DNA from: Pseudoselenomonas ruminantium
GTDB taxonomy: Bacteria > Bacillota > Negativicutes > Selenomonadales > Selenomonadaceae
Reading direction: 5' to 3'
NCBI GenBank assembly: GCA_002448495.1
Contig: DJYL01000179.1
Location: forward strand, 8,261 to 18,871
DNA length: 10,611 nt
Positions 1 to 5,585 of this stretch are shown here, piece by piece (positions within the stretch are counted from its first letter, which is position 1; each line of letters opens with the position of its first letter). The notes under the pieces were generated by a model, which was not told where the DNA came from, made no database searches, and saw nothing but the letters and a program-made list of their open reading frames with translations. Position numbers and translations under genes: made by a program.

Positions 1-164
1 CCCTGCTGCGGAGCGCACCAGCCAATGCCGTGCGTCAGGCCGCTGATGTCCTGTACGTTCTTGGATTTTACCCATTTGCCTTCTTCAGGAATGGGAGCAG
101 CACCATGGTGTACTTCCTGGGCTACGCATGCCATGTCTTCCACTTTTTGTGAATAAGCAATCAT
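1..164 (-). CDS. NifU-like Fe-S cluster scaffold-type protein, N-terminal 54 residues (gene runs off the window)
   Basis: Only the first 54 codons are present; the gene continues past base 1. The N-terminus (MIAYSQKVED, then HHGAAPIPEEGKW, DISGLTHGIGWCAPQQ) matches my memory of the NifU-like 'iron-sulfur cluster assembly scaffold' proteins encoded next to GGGtGRT proteins in anaerobic Firmicutes. Two cysteines are visible, C13 and C50. C50 sits in the conserved GWCAPQQ segment and is a plausible metal or cluster ligand. The ATG at 162-164 is preceded by GAGAGGA about 8 nt upstream. The gene follows the glycolytic operon but has its own candidate promoter, so it is probably a separate unit. 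The family call rests on remembered family sequence, and the biochemical role of the family is poorly defined. A GGGtGRT gene would be expected just outside the window, which I cannot see. Confidence 0.6.
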   Translation of the reverse strand, partial: MIAYSQKVEDMACVAQEVHHGAAPIPEEGKWVKSKNVQDISGLTHGIGWCAPQQ

Positions 165-192
165 TGTTCGTATTCCTCTCTTTTTCTAAAAT

Positions 193-221
193 ATAATACT
201 TGAGGAGCAGCCTTAGGGCAA
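193..221 (-). promoter_or_regulatory. Candidate sigma-70 promoter for the NifU-like gene
   Basis: On the minus strand TTGCCC (bases 216-221) is followed by a 17-nt spacer and TATTAT (193-198). This places the start of transcription near 186, about 22 nt before the start codon and just ahead of the GAGAGGA ribosome binding site. The -35 box matches consensus at 4 of 6 positions and the -10 box at 5 of 6. Confidence 0.45.
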
Positions 222-259
222 AGGGCTAGCATGGGCAGGCTATTGCCTGCCCTCTTTGC
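218..259 (-). terminator. Hairpin after gpmI, possible end of the glycolytic operon
   Basis: GGGCAGGC (233-240) and GCCTGCCC (245-252) form a perfect 8-bp stem with a 4-nt loop. An outer pair, GCAAAG (218-223) with CTTTGC (254-259), can extend it with an asymmetric internal loop. It lies about 30 nt after the gpmI stop codon. No U-tract follows on the minus strand, so if it terminates transcription it is either inefficient or factor-dependent; it could instead stabilise the 3' end. The outer arm overlaps the -35 region of the next gene. Confidence 0.35.
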
Positions 260-287
260 TCAAAGAATGCTGCCTCTGTCCTGCTGA

Positions 288-1817
288 TTAAAGTTCCACC
301 AGATTCTTGCCCGTCATTTCGGCCGGAATCTCTACACCTGCCAGCGTTAAAAGAGTCGGGGCGATATCGCAGAGGGCGCCGTCCTTAACGGACTTGACGC
401 GGTCAGATACCACGATGAAGGGTACAGGGTTGGTGGTGTGCTTGGTGAAGGGCTGGTCGTTTTCGTAGTCCATCATCTTGTCGGCGTTGCCGTGGTCTGC
501 CGTGATGCAGACTTCGCCGCCGACTTCGCGGATGGCGTCTACGAAACGGCCCACACAGGTGTCTACCGTTTCCACGGCCTTGATGACAGCCGGGAATACG
601 CCGGTATGACCAACCATGTCGCAGTTTGCATAGTTCAGGATGATGAAGTCGTATTTGCCGGATTTGATGGCTTCTACGACTTTATCCGTAACTTCCACCG
701 CGCTCATTTCCGGCTGGAGGTCGTAAGTAGCAACCTTCGGGGACGGAACGAGGATGCGGTCTTCCCCCTTATAGGGTTCTTCCACGCCGCCGTTGAAGAA
801 GAACGTCACGTGAGCGTACTTTTCGGTTTCGGCAATGCGCAGCTGGGTCATGCCCTTATTCTGGATGATTTCGCCCAGGGTATTATTGATGGATTCCGGC
901 GGGAAAGCGACCAGCGCGTTCATGCCGTCTTCATACTGGGAGAAGGTAGCGAACGGAATCTTCAAAGTTTCATCGCGTTCAAAACCGTCAAAAGTCTCAT
1001 CCACAAAGGAATGCGTGAGCTGACGGGCACGGTCCGGACGGAAGTTGAAGAAGATAGCGCCGTCGCCGTTCTTCATGCCTTCGTAGCCTTTGACGACAAA
1101 CGGAACCACAAATTCATCGTTCACCTCATTATCATAGCTGGCTTTAAGACCTGCTACGGCGCTGTCAGCGCTGACGCCTTCGGCATGGGTGATGGCTTCA
1201 TAAGCCTTGACTACGCGTTCCCAACGGTTGTCGCGGTCCATAGCGTAGTAACGGCCGCTGACGGTTGCAATGCAGCCGGCACCGATTTCCTTGCACTTTG
1301 CTTCGAGTTCTTCGAGGTAAGGCTGTGCGCTCTGGGGCGGTACATCACGGCCATCGAGGAAGGCATGTACATAAACTTCCTTGATGTCGTTCTTCTTCGC
1401 CATTTCGAGCAGCGCATAGAGATGGTCCTGATGGCTGTGCACGCCGCCCGGAGAAACGAGCCCCATAAGATGCAGGGCACCGCCCTTTTCCTTCACGCCG
1501 TTTACGATTTCAAGCAGGGCTTTGTTCTTGAAGAAGTCGCCGTTCTTGATGTCGCGGGTGATGCGGGTCAGCTGCTGATAGATGATGCGGCCGGCACCGA
1601 TGTTGGTGTGACCAACTTCGGAGTTGCCCATCTGACCATCCGGCAGGCCGACGTATTCGCCGGAAGCCTGCAGCTGGCTGTTCTTGTATTTGGCAAGAAG
1701 TCCATCGAGTACAGGGGTGTTGGCTACCTGTACGGCGTTGTTCTTGTCGGTCTTGTCACCGAGGCCGCAGCCATCCATGATGATGAGGGCCACCGGTGCA
1801 TTTTTAAGAGTTGCCAT
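288..1817 (-). CDS. gpmI: 2,3-bisphosphoglycerate-independent phosphoglycerate mutase
   Basis: Converts 3-phosphoglycerate to 2-phosphoglycerate through a phosphoserine intermediate at a two-metal (usually Mn2+) site in the cytoplasm. The protein has 509 residues, normal for the family (about 510). It belongs to the alkaline phosphatase superfamily. Visible active-site elements are D15 in IIMDG, the phosphorylated serine S66 in GNSEVGH, GGVHSH at 124-129, DGRD at 155-158, NFRPDRA at 258-264, D400 and H404 in CDMVGHTG, D441-H442 in ADHGNADK, and H460 in TKHTTNP. All expected metal ligands are therefore present. The start ATG follows an AAGGAG box at a slightly long 12-nt spacing. It is the last gene of gap-pgk-tpiA-gpmI, 41 nt after tpiA; no enolase gene follows. 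I see no truncation or frameshift. Confidence 0.97.
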   Translation of the reverse strand: MATLKNAPVALIIMDGCGLGDKTDKNNAVQVANTPVLDGLLAKYKNSQLQASGEYVGLPDGQMGNSEVGHTNIGAGRIIYQQLTRITRDIKNGDFFKNKALLEIVNGVKEKGGALHLMGLVSPGGVHSHQDHLYALLEMAKKNDIKEVYVHAFLDGRDVPPQSAQPYLEELEAKCKEIGAGCIATVSGRYYAMDRDNRWERVVKAYEAITHAEGVSADSAVAGLKASYDNEVNDEFVVPFVVKGYEGMKNGDGAIFFNFRPDRARQLTHSFVDETFDGFERDETLKIPFATFSQYEDGMNALVAFPPESINNTLGEIIQNKGMTQLRIAETEKYAHVTFFFNGGVEEPYKGEDRILVPSPKVATYDLQPEMSAVEVTDKVVEAIKSGKYDFIILNYANCDMVGHTGVFPAVIKAVETVDTCVGRFVDAIREVGGEVCITADHGNADKMMDYENDQPFTKHTTNPVPFIVVSDRVKSVKDGALCDIAPTLLTLAGVEIPAEMTGKNLVEL

Positions 1818-1858
1818 ATTGATTTTTTGCTCCTTCTAAAAAACACAAAGGAAACGGA

Positions 1859-2608
1859 TTAGAAGTTTACGATTTCGCTGAAGTCCTGAGCCTTGAGCGA
1901 TGCGCCACCTACGAGAGCACCGTCAACATTCGGCTGCTGCATGAGGTCTTTGATCGTAGCCGGTTTTACGCTGCCGCCGTACTGGATGCGAATAGCGTCA
2001 GCTGCCGTCTGGTCGAATTTCTTGGCAACAGCTTCGCGGATAGCCTTGCAGACTTCTTCAGCCTGGTCAAAGGTAGCCGTCTTGCCCGTGCCGATAGCCC
2101 AGATCGGTTCATAAGCGATGACGAGTTTGGCAACTTCGTCTGCTTTGAAGCCTTCGAGAGCAGCGTTAATCTGGGCAACGACATGGTCGATGTACGTGCC
2201 AGCTTCACGGATTTCGAGACTTTCACCGCAGCAGATAATCGGCGTGATGCCGGCAGCAAAAGCAGCACGAGCGCGCTTATTTACGCCTTCGTCCGTTTCA
2301 CCGAAGTAGTCACGGCGTTCGCTGTGGCCGAGGACAACGTAATCTACGCCGATTTCGTTCAGCATACCCGTGGAGATTTCGCCCGTGAAAGCACCTTTGG
2401 CTTCCCAATGTACATTCTGTGCGCCAACATGAATGTTGGTGCCCTTTACTGCTTCAGCGACAGAAGAAAGAGCCGTAGCCGTCGGGCAAACCACAACGTC
2501 TACTTTGGCATCCTTAACCAGAGGAGCCAGAGCCTTAACCAGCTCAACGCCTTCCTTAATCGTGTTGTTCATTTTCCAGTTACCGGCAATAATCGGAGTT
2601 CTAGCCAT
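1859..2608 (-). CDS. tpiA: Triosephosphate isomerase
   Basis: Interconverts dihydroxyacetone phosphate and glyceraldehyde 3-phosphate. This 249-residue TIM barrel has the usual length. The catalytic set is complete: N10 and K12 in AGNWKMN, H95 in LGHSERR, E167 in AYEPIWAIGTG, and the phosphate-binding loop YGGSVKP at 210-216 followed by ALVGGASL near the C-terminus. The ATG has a strong ribosome binding site, GGGAGG, 8 nt upstream. It sits between pgk and gpmI on the same strand. The 278-nt gap from pgk carries a palindromic repeat cluster, which is unusual inside an otherwise tight operon; a TATAAC sequence at 2634-2639 could serve as a weak internal -10 box, but I find no convincing -35. 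Confidence 0.97.
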   Translation of the reverse strand: MARTPIIAGNWKMNNTIKEGVELVKALAPLVKDAKVDVVVCPTATALSSVAEAVKGTNIHVGAQNVHWEAKGAFTGEISTGMLNEIGVDYVVLGHSERRDYFGETDEGVNKRARAAFAAGITPIICCGESLEIREAGTYIDHVVAQINAALEGFKADEVAKLVIAYEPIWAIGTGKTATFDQAEEVCKAIREAVAKKFDQTAADAIRIQYGGSVKPATIKDLMQQPNVDGALVGGASLKAQDFSEIVNF

Positions 2609-2640
2609 TTATATAGCCTCCCAGTAATTTTATTGTTATA

Positions 2641-2735
2641 AGACCAGTTAGCGGTAAGAACCTCATCCACCGCTAACGCGGTCCCGTACGGGGTGTCCAC
2701 CGGACACCCGCGGCAAAGCCGCCCCCAAAGGGGAA
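2641..2735. repeat. Cluster of short palindromes (REP-like intergenic element) between pgk and tpiA
   Basis: Within about 95 bases there are successive inverted repeats: GTTAGCGGT (2647-2655) with ACCGCTAAC (2669-2677); ACCGC (2669-2673) with GCGGT (2678-2682); CCCGTACGGG (2683-2692); GGGTGTCC (2691-2698) with GGACACCC (2702-2709); GCGGC (2710-2714) with GCCGC (2718-2722); CCCC (2723-2726) with GGGG (2730-2733). Read on the minus strand the element begins with the GCCTTCCCC motif and ends with GGATGAGG, a pattern I associate with dispersed intergenic repeats of Firmicutes and Negativicutes. That it is multicopy is inference. The first two hairpins share an arm and exclude each other. No coding function is likely. 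Confidence 0.6.
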
Positions 2736-2780
2736 GGCTTTTACTTTTATTTCGAAAAGATAACGCGTACTCGTTGCCCA

Positions 2781-2877
2781 GCGCCCAAGGAGGGGCGCAG
2801 GCGGACGTAAATCCCGTGATGGGATTTCAGTCCGCGTTTTCTTTTGGATACTTTTCTTTGCGCCAAAGAAAAGTATC
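2781..2877. repeat. Second palindromic block next to pgk, with a perfect 14-bp inverted repeat
   Basis: Three inverted repeats follow each other: GCGCCC (2781-2786) with GGGCGC (2793-2798); a two-part stem GCGGAC plus AAATCCC (2801-2815) with GGGATTT plus GTCCGC (2821-2835), interrupted by a 2x2 internal loop; and GATACTTTTCTTTG (2847-2860) with its exact complement at 2864-2877 around a 3-nt loop. The last hairpin starts only 9 nt after the pgk stop codon, but no U-tract follows it on the minus strand, so it is not a classical terminator. It may protect the pgk mRNA 3' end or be part of a dispersed repeat. A short open frame across this block is a by-product of the repeat. Confidence 0.65.
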
Positions 2878-2886
2878 ACCACTTAC

Positions 2887-4080
2887 TTATTTATCTGCAA
2901 TAGCAGCTATGCCCGGCATTTCTTTGCCTTCGAGGAATTCCAGCGTTGCACCGCCACCGGTGGAAACGTGGGAAATCTTGTCCGTGAGGCCGGTCTTTTT
3001 GAGGGCTGCAACGGAGTCGCCGCCGCCAACGATGGAGATAGCGCCTTCTTCCGTAGCCTTAGCCACAGCTTCAGCCACAGCCAGCGTACCTTTGGCAAAG
3101 GCATCGAATTCGAATACGCCCATAGGACCGTTCCAAACAACCGTCTTAGCGCCTTTGAGGGCTTCCACGTATTTAGCGGAAGTCTTGTCGCCAGAATCGA
3201 GTGCCTGCCAGCCATCGGGAACTTTGTCTACGTCTACCATCTTCGTGTTGGCATCAGCAGCGAATTTGTCGGCGATAACGAGGTCAACCGGCAGGATTAC
3301 TTCTACGCCCTTTTCTTCGGCTTTCTTTAAGAGTTCACGAGCCAGGTCGTACTTGTCCGGTTCGCAGAGGGATGCACCGATGGGCAGGCCCTTGGCTGCA
3401 TCGAAGGTATGTGCCATGCCGCCGCCGATGATGATCTTGTCGACCTTTTCAATCATGTTGCTGATTACGCCGATTTTATCGGAAACCTTGGCACCGCCGA
3501 TGATGGCCACGAACGGATGCTGCGGAGCTTCGAGGGTCTTGCCGATGTAGTTGATTTCTTTTTCCATCAGGAAACCGGCAACCACTTCCGTGTACTGTGC
3601 GATACCAGCGTTGGAAGCATGACCGCGATGGGATACACCGAAAGCATCGTCAACAGCAACGTCAGCAAGGCTAGCCAGCTGTTTAGCAAATTCGGGGTCA
3701 TTTTTCTTTTCGGCTTTGTGATAACGGAGGTTTTCGAGCAGCAGAACTTCGCCGGGCTTGAGGTCAGCAGCAGCTTTTTCTGCTTCGGGGCCTACGCAGT
3801 CGGCAGCCCATTTTACATCTTTGCCGAGGAGTTCAGACAGATGTGCAACGAGGTGCTTCGTGGAGAACTGCGGCTCACGAGCTTCGGTCGGACGACCGAT
3901 ATGGCAGGCCAGAATTACAGCTGCGCCGTTATCGAGCAGGTAGTTGATGGTCGGCAGCGTGCGTACCATACGGGTGTCGTTGGTGATGTTCTGATGTTCA
4001 TCGAACGGAACGTTGTAGTCAACGCGGACAAATACTTTTTTGCCCTTGACGTCAATATCTTTCAGGGTTTTCTTATCCAT
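2887..4080 (-). CDS. pgk: Phosphoglycerate kinase
   Basis: Transfers phosphate from 1,3-bisphosphoglycerate to ADP, the first ATP-yielding step of glycolysis. With the start at 4080 the protein has 397 residues, the usual length. An in-frame start 13 codons upstream would lie inside the terminator hairpin; the chosen ATG has GGAGG 7 nt upstream and begins MDKKTLKDID as expected. N-terminal (substrate) domain: RVDYNVP at 19-25, HIGRP at 60-64, LLENLRYH at 114-121, DDAFGVSHRGHAS at 144-156. C-terminal (nucleotide) domain: IGGAKVSDK at 194-202, WNGPMGVFE at 316-324, GGGDS at 352-356 and STGGGA at 373-378. The segment after HIGRP (TEAREPQFS) is slightly longer than the common LGRPKG form. Second gene of the operon, placed after an intrinsic terminator that probably lowers its transcription relative to gap. 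Confidence 0.97.
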   Translation of the reverse strand: MDKKTLKDIDVKGKKVFVRVDYNVPFDEHQNITNDTRMVRTLPTINYLLDNGAAVILACHIGRPTEAREPQFSTKHLVAHLSELLGKDVKWAADCVGPEAEKAAADLKPGEVLLLENLRYHKAEKKNDPEFAKQLASLADVAVDDAFGVSHRGHASNAGIAQYTEVVAGFLMEKEINYIGKTLEAPQHPFVAIIGGAKVSDKIGVISNMIEKVDKIIIGGGMAHTFDAAKGLPIGASLCEPDKYDLARELLKKAEEKGVEVILPVDLVIADKFAADANTKMVDVDKVPDGWQALDSGDKTSAKYVEALKGAKTVVWNGPMGVFEFDAFAKGTLAVAEAVAKATEEGAISIVGGGDSVAALKKTGLTDKISHVSTGGGATLEFLEGKEMPGIAAIADK

Positions 4081-4098
4081 TTGTAAACCTCCAGCATT

Positions 4099-4145
4099 AA
4101 AAATTGAGGTCCGGCCCAATACACTTCTATAGGCCGGACCTCAAT
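4099..4145 (-). terminator. Intrinsic terminator between gap and pgk (probable partial terminator)
   Basis: Bases 4103-4116 and 4132-4145 are exact 14-bp inverted complements (ATTGAGGTCCGGCC type) around a 15-nt loop. On the minus strand the stem is followed by a run of five Ts (4099-4103). It lies 41 nt after the gap stop codon and just before the pgk ribosome binding site. Since I see no convincing new promoter between it and pgk, it is most likely leaky, giving abundant gap mRNA and less pgk-tpiA-gpmI mRNA. The alternative is an RNase-processed hairpin with the same outcome. Confidence 0.75.
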
Positions 4146-4186
4146 AGATCTTCGTTTTATGAAGTTTTTACGCTACAATCAAATCA

Positions 4187-5197
4187 TTAGCCGAGTTCAG
4201 CGAAGTATTTGATCGTACGAACCATCTGGCTCGTGTAGCTGTTTTCGTTGTCGTACCAGGATACAACCTGTACCTGCGTGCCACCTTCAACGGGGTTAAC
4301 CATCGTCTGCGTAGCATCGAACAGGGAACCGAAACGCATGCCAACGATATCGCTGGATACGATTTCTTCCGTGTTGTAACCGAAGGATTCCGTAGCTTCT
4401 TTCTTCATCTGTTCGTTAATCTGTTCAACCGTTACGTTGCCCTTAACAACAGCGTTGAGGATCGTCGTGGAACCAGTCGGGGTCGGAACGCGCTGTGCAG
4501 CACCGATCAGTTTGCCCTTCAGTTCAGGAATTACGAGGCCGATAGCTTTTGCAGCACCCGTGGAGTTCGGAACGATGTTGCAAGCTGCTGCACGGCTGCG
4601 GCGGAGGTCGCCTTTACGCTGCGGGCCATCCAGAGTCATCTGGTCGCCAGTGTAAGCGTGAATCGTGCACATGATACCGGACTGAATCGGAGCCAGGTCG
4701 TTAAGAGCCTTAGCCATCGGAGCAAGGCAGTTCGTCGTGCAGGATGCAGCGGAGATAACCTTGTCTTCCTTCGTCAGGGTTTCATGGTTTACATTGTATA
4801 CGATAGTCGGGAGGTCGTTACCAGCCGGAGCGGAGATAACAACTTTCTTAGCGCCTGCAGCCAGATGTGCAGAAGCTTTTTCTTTGGAAGTGTAGAAACC
4901 AGTGCATTCGAGAACTACGTCTACATCATGCTTAGCCCAAGGAATATCCTTAGCGTCCTTGCAAGCATAGATTTTGATTTCTTTGCCGTTAACGGTGATG
5001 CTGTCTTCGCCAGCCTCTACCTTGTCAGCATATTTGTATCTGCCCTGCGTGGAATCATACTTGAGCAGGTGTGCGAGCATCTTCGGGCTCGTGAGGTCGT
5101 TGATTGCAACTACTTCATAACCCTCAGCGTCGAACATCTGACGGAAAGCGAGACGGCCAATACGGCCAAAACCATTGATAGCAACTTTTACTGCCAT
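4187..5197 (-). CDS. gap: Glyceraldehyde-3-phosphate dehydrogenase, type I, NAD-dependent
   Basis: Oxidises glyceraldehyde 3-phosphate with phosphate and NAD+ to 1,3-bisphosphoglycerate. The 336-residue length is typical. The Rossmann motif INGFGRIGR lies at 7-15, and D34 in AINDLT is the usual acidic residue that binds the NAD adenosine ribose, supporting NAD preference. The catalytic C153 is in [12 protein letters not shown] and the partner H180 in [10 protein letters not shown]. Also present are [12 protein letters not shown], the [11 protein letters not shown] loop, RVPTPTGS, and WYDNENSY near the C-terminus. The ATG follows an AGGGGG box at about 10 nt. It is the first gene of the operon, driven by a strong promoter, and is followed by a terminator before pgk. 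No cggR-like regulator gene stands upstream, unlike in Bacillus-type operons. Confidence 0.98.
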   Translation of the reverse strand: MAVKVAINGFGRIGRLAFRQMFDAEGYEVVAINDLTSPKMLAHLLKYDSTQGRYKYADKVEAGEDSITVNGKEIKIYACKDAKDIPWAKHDVDVVLECTGFYTSKEKASAHLAAGAKKVVISAPAGNDLPTIVYNVNHETLTKEDKVISAASCTTNCLAPMAKALNDLAPIQSGIMCTIHAYTGDQMTLDGPQRKGDLRRSRAAACNIVPNSTGAAKAIGLVIPELKGKLIGAAQRVPTPTGSTTILNAVVKGNVTVEQINEQMKKEATESFGYNTEEIVSSDIVGMRFGSLFDATQTMVNPVEGGTQVQVVSWYDNENSYTSQMVRTIKYFAELG

Positions 5198-5245
5198 TTG
5201 AAAAATACCCCCTAAATTTTTTAGAAGTTTCAGTTCTTACAACGT

Positions 5246-5341
5246 CTATAATACAATAACTCCCCCACAATTGTCAATCTTTTTATCATAAATTTCAGCA
5301 ATTATTCGATGAATCGCGGAGATTTTTTTCAAAAAATTCAT
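5246..5341 (-). CDS. Doubtful 31-codon small open frame upstream of gap
   Basis: The frame runs from an ATG at 5341 to a TAG at 5246 and would encode a peptide beginning MNFLKKISAIHR. AAAGG lies about 6 nt before the ATG, and a TATAAT (5360-5365) lies just upstream, though without a good -35 box. The frame spans both boxes of the gap promoter, which argues that its sequence is constrained by other needs. I do not recognise the peptide. It is listed only because start, ribosome binding site and -10 box are in register; chance is the more likely explanation. Confidence 0.15.
   Translation of the reverse strand: MNFLKKISAIHRIIAEIYDKKIDNCGGVIVL
5248..5277 (-). promoter_or_regulatory. Strong sigma-70 promoter of the gap-pgk-tpiA-gpmI operon
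   Basis: On the minus strand a perfect TTGACA (5272-5277) is separated by 18 nt from TATTAT (5248-5253). Transcription should start near 5241, giving a leader of about 43 nt that contains the AGGGGG ribosome binding site. ACAAT and ATTGT form an imperfect dyad between the two boxes (12-nt centre) that might be an operator, but I recognise no known regulator site in it. Confidence 0.8.
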
Positions 5342-5420
5342 ACCTAACCTTTCGCATGCATTATATTCGGACAAAACCGCGATAAATACTGAAAAACAAT
5401 ACTATTAATTGTATACAAAT

Positions 5421-5454
5421 AAGCGGTGACAAGTTTTTAACCTTGTCACCGCTT
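5421..5454 (-). terminator. Probable terminator of the scfA-scfB unit
   Basis: AAGCGGTGACAAG (5421-5433) and its exact complement (5442-5454) form a 13-bp stem with an 8-nt loop. On the minus strand it is followed by a moderately T-rich tract (ATTTGTAT). It lies about 130 nt after the scfB stop codon and well upstream of the gap promoter, so it would insulate the two units. Confidence 0.55.
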
Positions 5455-5494
5455 GTAATCAGCGATAAATATTGTTTATAACGCCGTTGTTCCA

Positions 5495-5578
5495 GTTTTG
5501 CCACAGGCAAAACTTCCTCTTAGCGTTTTCCTAAAGGACTAGCTTTGCTTCGCAACGAGGCAATTTTCTTGCCTCGTT
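5495..5578. repeat. Two perfect palindromes downstream of scfB
   Basis: GTTTTGCC (5495-5502) pairs with GGCAAAAC (5506-5513) around ACA, and AACGAGGCAA (5554-5563) pairs with TTGCCTCGTT (5569-5578) around a 5-nt loop. The second lies 7 nt after the scfB stop codon. Neither is followed by a U-tract on either strand. The style resembles dispersed intergenic repeats rather than terminators; copy number cannot be judged from this window. Confidence 0.5.
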
Positions 5579-5585
5579 ATACCTT

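Larger units (their letters stand above)
5198..5585. other. 388-base gene-free region between scfB and gap
   Basis: This stretch separates two transcription units on the same strand. From right to left it holds two small palindromes without U-tracts close to the scfB stop, a 13-bp hairpin that is the likely scfB terminator, an AT-rich section with a perfect TTGTATACAA palindrome (5409-5418) and a TATAAT sequence (5360-5365), a doubtful 31-codon open frame (5246-5341), and the gap promoter. I see no tRNA, riboswitch or further gene of normal size in it. Confidence 0.6.

Noticed and set aside
438..1862. A 474-codon open frame on the plus strand opposite gpmI
   Set aside because: It lies antisense to a complete, motif-perfect gpmI, has no ribosome binding site of note, and its residues look like a reverse-strand shadow produced by codon bias.
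2641..2877. CRISPR array or riboswitch in the structured pgk-tpiA spacer
   Set aside because: The stems differ from one another and there is no regular repeat-spacer period; I see no conserved riboswitch core.
2673..2882. A 69-codon minus-strand open frame between pgk and tpiA
   Set aside because: It consists wholly of the palindromic repeat sequence and encodes no recognisable domain; such frames arise from repeats.
2693..3550. A 285-codon plus-strand open frame reaching from the repeat region into pgk
   Set aside because: Most of it is antisense to pgk, whose motifs are complete; the rest is repeat sequence.
5248..5277. A Rex-like (redox) operator in the gap promoter
   Set aside because: Only one TTGTG-like half-site is present; the expected TTGTGAA...TTCACAA dyad is absent.
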